Positions 50,707 through 58,843 of a stretch of DNA of 64,000 nt are shown piece by piece; positions within the stretch are counted from its first letter, which is position 1, and each line of letters begins with the position of its first letter. A program made the position numbers and the translations under genes. This stretch comes from Pseudomonas quebecensis. Its GTDB lineage: Bacteria; Pseudomonadota; Gammaproteobacteria; Pseudomonadales; Pseudomonadaceae. The stretch is taken from the NCBI RefSeq assembly GCF_026410085.1, contig NZ_CP112866.1, forward strand, positions 3,285,001-3,349,000, in the 5' to 3' direction. The notes under the pieces are model-generated. The model saw only the letters and a program-made list of their open reading frames with translations, did not search any database and was not told where the DNA came from.

Positions 50707-53154
50707 ATGCTGTTGTTGTGGATACTGGTTCTGGTGGTCGGCATCGCCTACCTGGCACACCGCCGCACCGCGCCCCTGCCCGCTCTGGGCGTGGTCGCCG
50801 TTTACCTGCTGGCGATGGGCGCCTGGAGCCACGCACCAGGCTGGTTGCTGGTGATCCTTTGGGTGCTGCTGGCCGTGGTCGCGGCGCCGCTGCTGCTACC
50901 CGACCTGCGTCGCCAATATTTCACCAAGCCGCTGTTCAGCTGGTTCCAGAAAGTGCTGCCGCCGATGTCCGAAACCGAGCGCGACGCGATCGACGCAGGC
51001 ACCGTATGGTGGGACGGCGAGCTGTTCAGCGGGCGTCCCGACTGGGACAAATTGCTGGCCTACCCCAAGGTGCAGTTGACCGAAGAAGAGCAGGCCTTTA
51101 TCGACGGTCCCACCGAAGAACTCTGTGCAATGGTCAGCGACTGGGAAATCGGCCAGGCCATGGACCTGCCGCCCGCCGCCTGGGAGCACATCAAGACTCA
51201 CGGTTTCTTTGCCCTGATCATTCCCAAGGAATACGGCGGCAAGGGTTTTTCGGCCTACGCCCATTCACAGGTCGCGATGAAGCTCGCCACCCGCAGTGGC
51301 GATCTGGCCTCCACCGTGATGGTACCCAACTCCCTCGGCCCCGCCGAATTGCTGCTGCATTACGGCACCGATGAACAACGCAACCACTACCTGCCGCGCC
51401 TGGCGCGAGGCGACGATATCCCGTGCTTCGCCCTGACCGGACCGCTGGCCGGTTCCGACGCCGGCGCCATGCCCGATACCGGCGTGATCTGCAAAGGTGA
51501 ATGGGAAGGCCAGGAAACCATCGGCCTGCGTCTGAACTGGGAAAAACGCTACATCACCCTTGGTCCGGTCGCGACCCTGCTGGGGCTGGCGTTCAAGGCG
51601 TACGACCCCGACCACCTGTTGGGCGCGGAAGAAGACCTGGGCATCAGCCTGGCCCTGATTCCCACCGACACTCCCGGTGTTGAAATCGGTCGTCGCCATT
51701 TGCCTTTGGGTGCAGCGTTCATGAACGGCCCCAACTCCGGCAAGGACGTGTTTATCCCCCTGAGCTACCTTATCGGCGGTCAGGAAATGCTCGGCAAGGG
51801 TTGGATGATGCTGATGAACTGCCTGTCGGTAGGCCGTTCGATTTCGCTGCCGGCGGTGGGTACAGGCGCGGCGAAGTTCACCAGCCTGGTGACCGGCCAG
51901 TATGCTCAGGTGCGCGAACAGTTCAACGTGCCGCTGTCGGCCTTCGAGGGCATCCAGGAAGCCCTGGCCCGCATAGGCGGCAATGCCTGGCTGATGGACA
52001 GCGCAAGGATGCTGACCGCCAACGCGGTCGACCTGGGCGAGAAACCCTCGGTGCTGTCAGCCATCCTCAAGTATCACCTCACCGAACGTGGTCGTGAATG
52101 CATCGGCCACGCCATGGACGTGCACGGCGGCAAGGGCATCATCATGGGCCCGAACAACTACCTGGGCCGCAGTTGGCAAGGCGCGCCGATCTTCATCACC
52201 GTTGAGGGCGCAAACATCCTGTCGCGCAACCTGATGATCTTCGGTCAGGGCGCCATCCGCTGCCATCCGTTCGTGCTCAAGGAAATGGCGCTGGCCGGAC
52301 GTGAAGACAAAGACCAGGCACTCAAGGAGTTCGACAGCCTGCTGATGCAGCACATCGGCTTCGCCGTCAGCAACGCCGCCAGTACGCTGGTGCTGAACCT
52401 GGGTATCGGCCATTTCGAAAAAGCGCCGGGTAACCGTCTGAGCCAGGGCTACTTCCGTGCCTTGAACCGCCAGGCTGCCGCCTTCGCCCTGCTCGCCGAC
52501 CTGAGCATGATGCTGCTGGGGGGTGAATTGAAACGTCGCGAACGCTTGTCGGCGCGTCTGGGGGATGTGCTGAGTCACATGTACCTGGCATCGGCTGCGC
52601 TCAAGCGTTACCACGACCTGGACTCGCCGGACCACCTGCAACCGCTGTTCGCGTGGGCCATGGAAGAAAGCCTCGGTGAGTCGGAGCGCGCCCTGGATGA
52701 ATTGCTCAGCAATTTCCCGAACAAGGTACTGGGCGGCCTGCTGCGGGTGATTGTATTCCCGTTCGGGCGCCGCCATACCGGCCCATCGGATGCACTGGAT
52801 GCCGAGGTGGCCGCAGTGATCGGCCGCGCCAAAGGCGACCCGACCCTGGAAGAATTACTGGCCGGCTGCTATCGCCCGCAATCGGCGGAAGATCCGGTGG
52901 GCGCCCTGCAACACGCCTACGACCTGCTGAGCGCCAGCCACCCGTTGCAAAAGAAACTGCACACCGCGCTCAAAAGCGGCCAGCTCAAGCCGGCTGCCGG
53001 CGAGCACGCCATCGACGCGGCACTCAATGCCGGCGTGTTGCAAGCGGCTGAAGCGCAAACACTGCGCGACGCCGAAGCGGCACGCCGCAAGGTGATCGAT
53101 GTGGATGATTTCAGCAAGGAAGAACTGGCCCAGGCCGAGGGCAAAGTCCGCTGA
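50707..53154 (+). CDS. fadE: Acyl-CoA dehydrogenase FadE
   Basis: 815 residues, the size of E. coli FadE (814), from the ATG at 50707 after GGAGG. Two N-terminal helices (about 1-55) anchor it in the inner membrane. The acyl-CoA dehydrogenase core (about 75-480) shows FALIIPKEYGGKGFSAYAHS, CFALTGPLAGSDAGAMPDTG and the VHGGKGIIMGPNNYLGR region that holds the active site. The long C-terminal domain is FadE-specific. It performs the first step of fatty acid beta-oxidation. Confidence 0.95.
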   Translation: MLLLWILVLVVGIAYLAHRRTAPLPALGVVAVYLLAMGAWSHAPGWLLVILWVLLAVVAAPLLLPDLRRQYFTKPLFSWFQKVLPPMSETERDAIDAGTVWWDGELFSGRPDWDKLLAYPKVQLTEEEQAFIDGPTEELCAMVSDWEIGQAMDLPPAAWEHIKTHGFFALIIPKEYGGKGFSAYAHSQVAMKLATRSGDLASTVMVPNSLGPAELLLHYGTDEQRNHYLPRLARGDDIPCFALTGPLAGSDAGAMPDTGVICKGEWEGQETIGLRLNWEKRYITLGPVATLLGLAFKAYDPDHLLGAEEDLGISLALIPTDTPGVEIGRRHLPLGAAFMNGPNSGKDVFIPLSYLIGGQEMLGKGWMMLMNCLSVGRSISLPAVGTGAAKFTSLVTGQYAQVREQFNVPLSAFEGIQEALARIGGNAWLMDSARMLTANAVDLGEKPSVLSAILKYHLTERGRECIGHAMDVHGGKGIIMGPNNYLGRSWQGAPIFITVEGANILSRNLMIFGQGAIRCHPFVLKEMALAGREDKDQALKEFDSLLMQHIGFAVSNAASTLVLNLGIGHFEKAPGNRLSQGYFRALNRQAAAFALLADLSMMLLGGELKRRERLSARLGDVLSHMYLASAALKRYHDLDSPDHLQPLFAWAMEESLGESERALDELLSNFPNKVLGGLLRVIVFPFGRRHTGPSDALDAEVAAVIGRAKGDPTLEELLAGCYRPQSAEDPVGALQHAYDLLSASHPLQKKLHTALKSGQLKPAAGEHAIDAALNAGVLQAAEAQTLRDAEAARRKVIDVDDFSKEELAQAEGKVR

Positions 53155-53228
53155 TACGAGCGGTCATATAATTACGGGCGCATGAGCTATATACTCTCGC
53201 GCCCGTTTTTGCTTTGAGGACTTATCTC

Positions 53229-53636
53229 GTGTCCAACGTCGTTGCCGATCATCTTGTCTTGCTCGACCACCTGCGCAGCATCCTGGTTGCTGTCGGCGAA
53301 GCCGAACAAGTGCCCGAGGAAAGTCACGCCCTGTTCCTGGAGCGCTTCGACGAATTGCGCGCCCTGCTGCCCATCGACCCGATCGAAAGCCAGTACCTGG
53401 GCCAGGACCTGATGAGTCAGGTCATCCTGCGTTACCCGCAAATTGCCCACCTCGTACCGCGCGACCTGCTGTGGTTCTTCGGCGGCGATTGCCTGCACTT
53501 CATGCCCGACGAAGAACTGGACCTCTACCAAGCGCTGGAAGAACGTCGCTACGAAGCCGAGCAGAACGATGAGCCGTTCGATTGGAACCAGGAAAAACAA
53601 CTGCTGGCCATGCCGGAAGACCAAAGCAAGCACTGA
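53229..53636 (+). CDS. PA2817-like small protein downstream of fadE
   Basis: 135 residues from a GTG at 53229 (GAGGA upstream). It is acidic and soluble, with two conserved-looking segments (ESQYLGQDLMSQVILRYPQI and RDLLWFFGGDCLHFMPDEEL). Position after fadE matches P. aeruginosa, where a gene of this family (PA2817) lies close to fadE (PA2815). No catalytic motif; function unknown. Confidence 0.8.
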   Translation: MSNVVADHLVLLDHLRSILVAVGEAEQVPEESHALFLERFDELRALLPIDPIESQYLGQDLMSQVILRYPQIAHLVPRDLLWFFGGDCLHFMPDEELDLYQALEERRYEAEQNDEPFDWNQEKQLLAMPEDQSKH

Positions 53637-53643
53637 CCTTTCC

Positions 53644-53676
53644 AGGAGCGAGCCCGCTCGCTCCTAACGTTTTTTC
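53644..53676 (+). terminator. Terminator after the fadE-linked gene
   Basis: AGGAGCGAGC (53644-53653) pairs perfectly with 53656-53665, followed by AACG and six T residues. It overlaps the 3' end of the convergent LysR gene. The stem resembles a REP arm. Confidence 0.85.
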
Positions 53677-54596
53677 AGGGTCGGCTCCTTGGCCATGCAC
53701 GCCACCAGATAATCAATAAATACCCGCAGTTTGGGTGGCAAATAGCGCGTCGGCGAATGCAGCAGCCACGCCTCGCCGTGGTACGACGCAATAAAATCCC
53801 ACCCCGGCAACACCTGCACCAGATGCCCCTCCTCCAAGGCATGGCGCGCCGTGAAATACGGCAGGCTGCCAATACCCACATGCTGCAACACCGCATCCAG
53901 ACGCACGCCGGTGTGGTTCGCCGCATAGCGCCCGCGCACCGCAACGGTCACGGCCTTGGTGCCCCGGCGAAATTTCCAGCGTGAGTCAGCAGGGGTTTCC
54001 CCCAGATAAATGCAGCTATGCGCCGCCAGATCATGGGGATGGCCCGGCGTACCGTGCTCGGCCAGATACTGCGGTGTCGCACAGAGCAAATGTTCTATCG
54101 GCAACAACTGCCGGCCCACCAGCCCCGGCGGCGGGCTGTCGGTAATGCGGATACTCAGGTCGACGTTGTCATCGATCAGGTCCACATGCCGATCCTCAAG
54201 GATCAGTTGCACATCTACCTGGGGATAGCGTCGCAAAAATTCCGGCATGTGCGGATGCACGACAAACCGACCCACCGCCTTGGGTACGCTGACCCGCACC
54301 AGCCCTTCGGCCTCATGGGTGAACTGGCCACTGATCTCCATCACCGAGCGCGCCGCGTTGACCATCTCCTGGCAGCGCTTGAATACTTCTTCACCGCCTT
54401 CGCTCAGGCGCAGCTTGCGCGTAGTGCGTTGCAGCAGGCGGGTCGCCAGTGCCTGTTCAAGGCGCGAAATACTTCGGCTCACCGCCGAGGGCGAAACGCT
54501 CAGTTGGCGTGCCGCTTCGGAAAAGCTGCCGGCCTCTACCACTTTGACGAACATCGCCATTTCACCCAACAGGGGCAACGGAAGATTAATGCTCAT
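53664..54596 (-). CDS. LysR family transcriptional regulator
   Basis: 310 residues from the ATG at 54596; an ATG five codons upstream (54611) is equally possible. The N-terminal winged helix reads AGSFSEAARQLSVSPSAVSR. The C-terminal periplasmic-binding-like effector domain spans about 95-300. It belongs to the AaeR/DsdC-like large subgroup of LysR proteins. It is divergent from the AlaX-type gene, its only candidate neighbour target. Confidence 0.9.
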   Translation of the reverse strand: MSINLPLPLLGEMAMFVKVVEAGSFSEAARQLSVSPSAVSRSISRLEQALATRLLQRTTRKLRLSEGGEEVFKRCQEMVNAARSVMEISGQFTHEAEGLVRVSVPKAVGRFVVHPHMPEFLRRYPQVDVQLILEDRHVDLIDDNVDLSIRITDSPPPGLVGRQLLPIEHLLCATPQYLAEHGTPGHPHDLAAHSCIYLGETPADSRWKFRRGTKAVTVAVRGRYAANHTGVRLDAVLQHVGIGSLPYFTARHALEEGHLVQVLPGWDFIASYHGEAWLLHSPTRYLPPKLRVFIDYLVACMAKEPTLKKR

Positions 54597-54685
54597 GACG
54601 CACAGGTCCATTGATAATTGAACGGATTATCACCCATTCCTGCGGTATTTATACTGTCAGCAGAACCTTGATGCGGATGCAGATG

Positions 54686-55312
54686 ATGACCGAACGCCTG
54701 TTTTTTACCCACGACCACCTGAGCGCCGAGCTTGAAGTGTTGAGCTGCACGCCCCACGAAAATCACTTCGCGGTGATCCTGCAATCGACCCTCTTCCATC
54801 CCCAAGGCGGCGGACAGCCGTTCGACACCGGCTGGCTCGGCGAAAGCCACGTGCTGCGTGTCACCCAGGAGGCCGGGCGCGTGGTGCATTATGTCGACCG
54901 CCCTGTGGAGACGGGTCCAATCACCGCAAAGGTCGATGAACAGCGCCGCGCCCTGCACACGCGTCTGCATTCGGCCGGTCACCTGATCGGCAACGTCGGC
55001 GAAACCCTGGGTTGGATGCCGATCAAAGCCCACCACTGGCCGGGCGAAGGCAAAGTGACGTTTATCCGGGGCGAAGCGGCGCAAGCCATGCAGGCCGAAG
55101 CGATTCAACAGCAACTCAGCGAGTGGATCGCCGCCGACTATCCCCGTCATATGGTCGTGGACAACGGCACCCGCGAAGTCGGCTTCGGCGACCTGCCCGC
55201 CTACGCCTGCGGCGGCACGCATGTGCAGACATTGAGCGAATTGGGCCAAGTGAAGATCCTCGCCCTGTCCGAGAAAAAGGGCGCGCTGTCAGTACGTTAC
55301 ACCCTGGATTAA
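54686..55312 (+). CDS. AlaX-type alanyl-tRNA editing protein
   Basis: 208 residues starting MTERLFFTHD; several in-frame ATGs (54671-54686) make the exact start uncertain. The editing domain of AlaRS-like proteins is plain: LFHPQGGGQPFDTG, the zinc-binding HSAGH (HxxxH), and CGGTHV (CxxxH). It should hydrolyse mischarged Ser- or Gly-tRNA(Ala) in trans. It is the short, free-standing form without a C-Ala domain. Confidence 0.9.
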   Translation: MTERLFFTHDHLSAELEVLSCTPHENHFAVILQSTLFHPQGGGQPFDTGWLGESHVLRVTQEAGRVVHYVDRPVETGPITAKVDEQRRALHTRLHSAGHLIGNVGETLGWMPIKAHHWPGEGKVTFIRGEAAQAMQAEAIQQQLSEWIAADYPRHMVVDNGTREVGFGDLPAYACGGTHVQTLSELGQVKILALSEKKGALSVRYTLD

Positions 55313-55361
55313 CGCGCGTGCTGCACATGCCGCCTCAAGCGGCGCTCTTGCGTCACACCCT

Positions 55362-56936
55362 TCAAACCGCAATCGCCCCTGCCCGCCCCGGTTCCACCGC
55401 GAACGATTTGAGGGTCGACACCGTTGCCGCCGGATCGCGCGGGTCGCTGATCACGCGCAGGTGCGTGAGCATCTGCCGCTCCTGGACCTCCACCGAAACG
55501 TAGCCGCGCTGGCGACTGTCGAAAAATTTCACATGAGGGTTCATAGGCAGGATCTTGCTGAACGCCTCGTACGGCGGGCCATCGGACGTCACCGAGGTGC
55601 CGACGAATTCGGTGGCAACCACCGGCGAATCCGGGTCGTTGCCATCGACGTGCAGGTCGTTGGCCCAGAACGAATGGATATCACCGCCCCAAAACACCGG
55701 ATTGTTCACGCGGTGGCGCTGGATAGACGCCAGCATCCTTGAGCGGTTGGCCATGTAACCGTCCCAACCATCGGTCCAGCGCCCCGGCTTGTGGTTAGTC
55801 AGGTCGCGCTGGATCAAGGGGGCCACCAGCAGATCCTGGGCAATCACGTTCCACTGCGCCCGGGATTGGGCAAAGCCCTGATCCAGCCACGCCTCTTGCT
55901 GCCAACCCAGCATTGTGCGACCGGGATCGCGCAAGTCGCTGCACGGATTGGTCATTACCCGGCCCTGATGACTGCCATTGGCCAGCACACAGGGCTGCTC
56001 GGAGCGGTATTGCCGGCCATCGAGCACATGGAAACGTGCCAGTCTCCCGTAGTCCAGGCGCCGGTAGATGCGCATGTCGGCGCCCCTGGGCAGGCTGCTG
56101 GTACGCAATGGCATATGTTCGTAATACGCCTGGTAGGCCGCCGCCCGCTGCTGCAGAAATTGCTCCAGCGCAATCTTCGGGTCCTGGGACCAACGGTTGG
56201 CGTAGTCGTTCTGCACCTCGTGATCGTCCCAGGTGGCGACGCTGGGCGCGGCGGCGTGCAAGGCCTGCAGGTCAGGGTCGGTTTTGTACAACGCGTAGCG
56301 GTTGCGATAATCACTGAGGCTTACCGCATTACCGCTGCCATGGGCGCGAAACACCTTGCCAGAGTCCGGCGCGTAGGAACTGTCGTAGATATAGTCGCCC
56401 AGGAAAAACACCAGGTCCGGCTGCTCGGCGGCCAAGTGGCGATACGCACTGAAATAGCCACGCTCCCAATGGGAGCACGAGACAAATCCCACACGCGCCG
56501 ACGTCATTGCCTGCACCGGCGGGGCGGTCCGCGCCTGCCCAACCGGGCTTTGCGCCCCCAGCCCTTCGAACTGATACCAGTACGGTCGCCCCGCCTGCAG
56601 CCCGGCGACCTCCACATGCACCGAATGCGCAAACCGTTCGCTGGTCATGACCTTGCCTTGCCGCACAATGCGCGTCATCCCGACATCGCTGGCCACTCGC
56701 CAACGTACCGGTACCGCGCGGCTCAATCCTCCACGGCCGTCCACAGCATTGAACAACGGGGCCAGCCGCGTCCAGATCACAAAGCCATCCGGCAGCGGGT
56801 CACCCGAGGCCACCCCGAGGGTAAACGGATAATCCACCCCGGCGCTTCGTGTATACGGGCTGAGGATCGAAAATGTAGTAGCAACCGCGAGCCCGGCCAG
56901 CACCCGACGTCGGCCGTGATCGACCGAGCCACTCAT
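55362..56936 (-). CDS. phoD: PhoD-like alkaline phosphatase/phosphodiesterase, Tat-exported
   Basis: 524 residues. The N-terminus has a twin-arginine signal (HGRRRVLAGLAVATTF). A PhoD N-domain (about 35-130) precedes the metallophosphatase core with CSHWERGYFSAY, LGDYIYDSSY and WDDHEVQNDYANR as metal ligands, and FWGGDIHSFWAN near the C-terminus. It is a Ca/Fe-dependent enzyme that releases phosphate from mono- and diesters outside the inner membrane. It is coupled to the upstream GNAT gene by an ATGA overlap. Confidence 0.92.
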   Translation of the reverse strand: MSGSVDHGRRRVLAGLAVATTFSILSPYTRSAGVDYPFTLGVASGDPLPDGFVIWTRLAPLFNAVDGRGGLSRAVPVRWRVASDVGMTRIVRQGKVMTSERFAHSVHVEVAGLQAGRPYWYQFEGLGAQSPVGQARTAPPVQAMTSARVGFVSCSHWERGYFSAYRHLAAEQPDLVFFLGDYIYDSSYAPDSGKVFRAHGSGNAVSLSDYRNRYALYKTDPDLQALHAAAPSVATWDDHEVQNDYANRWSQDPKIALEQFLQQRAAAYQAYYEHMPLRTSSLPRGADMRIYRRLDYGRLARFHVLDGRQYRSEQPCVLANGSHQGRVMTNPCSDLRDPGRTMLGWQQEAWLDQGFAQSRAQWNVIAQDLLVAPLIQRDLTNHKPGRWTDGWDGYMANRSRMLASIQRHRVNNPVFWGGDIHSFWANDLHVDGNDPDSPVVATEFVGTSVTSDGPPYEAFSKILPMNPHVKFFDSRQRGYVSVEVQERQMLTHLRVISDPRDPAATVSTLKSFAVEPGRAGAIAV

Positions 56937-57487
56937 ACCCTGGCCTCCCAGTCAGCGCGCAACGTGGCGAACACCAGCATGTCTTCATGCACACCGTTCT
57001 TGAGAAACGCGCCGCGCAGGCACCCCTCGTAGCACAGGCCGATGTTCTCCATGACCCGCGCCGATTCTTTATTACGGCTGAAGCACTGACTGCCCACGCG
57101 GTGCAGTCCCAATGCCTCGAAGCCATACGCCATCAACGCGCTGGCAGCCTCAGCCGCAAACCCTTGGTTACGCTCAGACGCCGCTACCCAGCCGCCCAAG
57201 TGCCCATACCCGTGGGCCGTGTTGATGCGCAGACTGACGACGCCGATCAACCCATCGTCGTCGCGCCGATGCATGCCCAGGCTCAGCAACCCCGTAGCGC
57301 GAAATTTTTCCTGCATCCCCTCGATAAATTCCTGCGCGGTTTGCAGCGTATAGGGCGACGGCATACTCGCCGTGTTCTCGGCGATGTTCGGCCCGTTGGC
57401 CAGCTCGCACAACCGCTCGGCCTGGTGCGGTTTCAGCACACGCAACAGTAAGCGCGGGGTCGACAGGTGTGGCAATTGGTTACTCAT
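56933..57487 (-). CDS. GNAT acetyltransferase (RimJ/RimL type)
   Basis: 184 residues. Typical opening LSTPRLLLRVLKPHQAERL; the acetyl-CoA-binding region is GYGHLGGWVAASERNQGFA AEAASAL followed by HRVGSQCFSRNKESARVMENIG. It acetylates an amine, perhaps a ribosomal protein or small molecule. It is the first gene of a two-gene unit with phoD, which is unexpected for the family. Confidence 0.9.
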   Translation of the reverse strand: MSNQLPHLSTPRLLLRVLKPHQAERLCELANGPNIAENTASMPSPYTLQTAQEFIEGMQEKFRATGLLSLGMHRRDDDGLIGVVSLRINTAHGYGHLGGWVAASERNQGFAAEAASALMAYGFEALGLHRVGSQCFSRNKESARVMENIGLCYEGCLRGAFLKNGVHEDMLVFATLRADWEARV

Positions 57488-57677
57488 TCCCAGAGGCCCT
57501 CGATGTAAATTTTCTGAGAATGCGCAGCTTGTATTTCAATTCTGTGAAGCTCTGAAAATGACCGGTAAGTCTTCTGTAAGACGCGTCCTAGAGCCGTCAA
57601 AACGTCAATTAAAGTTAACCGTTCGGTCATTTTTGCTTGTTAGCGTGTCGCCCCTAATTCAATAACGGGGTAAGGGA

Positions 57678-58085
57678 ATGAGAACCTGGGACGAACCGAA
57701 AAAACGCAAGGCGCACATCGAATTGATCCCGATGATCGACGTGATGATGTTCCTCCTGGTGTTTTTCGTACTCGTGAGTCTGAACGTGATTCCGGCCCTC
57801 GGTATGAAGACTCAACTCCCCAGCGCCAGTAGCTCGCAGCAGCTCAAGCCGCAGAATAAATTCATCCTGACCCTGGGCCTGGAAGGTCAGTTGCAACTCG
57901 ACGGCAAGGCCATTGCGGTGGATGCCCTGGTGCCGGCGTTGAAAGCTGCGCAAAAGCCCGACGCGAAGTCGACCATCATCGTTAACAGTGACAAGGGCGT
58001 GGACGTCGCGCGCCTGGTGGAGGTGATGGACACCCTGCGCCTGGGTGGCTTCACCTCCGTGTCCATTGCCACGCGTAAGTCCTGA
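57678..58085 (+). CDS. exbD: ExbD/TolR family protein
   Basis: 135 residues. A short cytosolic N-terminus is followed by one helix (IELIPMIDVMMFLLVFFVLV) containing the essential Asp in MIDVMMF. The periplasmic domain ends GGFTSVSIATRKS. Together with ExbB it forms the proton-driven motor for TonB. It is the first gene of an exbD-tonB-receptor-exbB cluster, 2 bp before tonB. The 190-bp upstream region holds its promoter but no site I can name safely. Confidence 0.92.
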   Translation: MRTWDEPKKRKAHIELIPMIDVMMFLLVFFVLVSLNVIPALGMKTQLPSASSSQQLKPQNKFILTLGLEGQLQLDGKAIAVDALVPALKAAQKPDAKSTIIVNSDKGVDVARLVEVMDTLRLGGFTSVSIATRKS

Positions 58086-58087
58086 CT

Positions 58088-58819
58088 ATGTACGTTCTGT
58101 TTCGTGCGCGCCAACTGCTGGGCAGTGTCCCGGCCGTGATCGCCCTGGTGCTGATTGCCCTGGGTATTCAGTCCCAGACCTTGAAGGTCGAGCCGGTGTA
58201 TGACGAGTCGGCAGTCGAGCTCGCCCTGGTCGAACCCGAACCGGAGCCCGAGCCGCCAGTGATCCCGGAACCGGTGGCTGAGCCGCCACCGCCGGTGATC
58301 GAGGAAGCGGACGCCGAGCCGGCGCCCCCGCCTCCACCGCCTAAACCGTTGCCAAAACCCGAACCCAAGCCCAAGCCCAAACCGCTGCCCAAACCGGTAG
58401 TGGCGAAAGCCGCGCCTGCTCCGCCCCCGGTTGCCGCCGCCAAACCGGCGCCAGCGGTAACCGCCCCCGCGGCAGCTGCACCGGCACCACCCGCGCCGCC
58501 GAAAGTCGACGGCCAAGCCTTGGAGGGTGGCTATCTCAAGGGCCTGCGCAACGAGCTGGACACGTACAAGCAGTACCCCACCGGCCGCCAGGCGTCTCTC
58601 GAACGCCCCAGCGGCGAGGTAGTGGTCTGGCTGCTGGTGGATCGCCAGGGCCGTGTTCTGGATTCCGGCCTGCAGACCCAGGCGTCGAGCATGTTGCTCA
58701 ACCGGGCCGCCACCAACAGCTTGCGGCGTATCAAGCAAGTCAAGCCGTTCCCCGAGCAAGCCTTCGGGGGCCGCAATGAGCAGCGCTTCACCGCCACCTT
58801 CAACTACAGCGTGCAATAA
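58088..58819 (+). CDS. tonB: TonB family protein
   Basis: 243 residues: N-terminal helix, then a Pro/Glu then Pro/Lys-rich spacer (about 45-125, EPEPEPEPP and KPEPKPKPKPLPKP) long enough to span the periplasm. The globular TonB C-domain (about 145-243) includes YPTGRQASLERPSGEVVVWL and a YSVQ end. It couples the ExbBD motor to the receptor encoded next. The separate tonB suggests a dedicated system. Confidence 0.92.
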   Translation: MYVLFRARQLLGSVPAVIALVLIALGIQSQTLKVEPVYDESAVELALVEPEPEPEPPVIPEPVAEPPPPVIEEADAEPAPPPPPPKPLPKPEPKPKPKPLPKPVVAKAAPAPPPVAAAKPAPAVTAPAAAAPAPPAPPKVDGQALEGGYLKGLRNELDTYKQYPTGRQASLERPSGEVVVWLLVDRQGRVLDSGLQTQASSMLLNRAATNSLRRIKQVKPFPEQAFGGRNEQRFTATFNYSVQ

Positions 58820-58843
58820 GCACCCGACACCAGGACGACACTG

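Noticed and set aside
57488..57677. Pho box upstream of exbD
   Set aside because: CTGTGAAGCTCTGAAAATG and CTGTAAG-like pieces are present, but the repeats are not at the 11-base period of a Pho box and match poorly.
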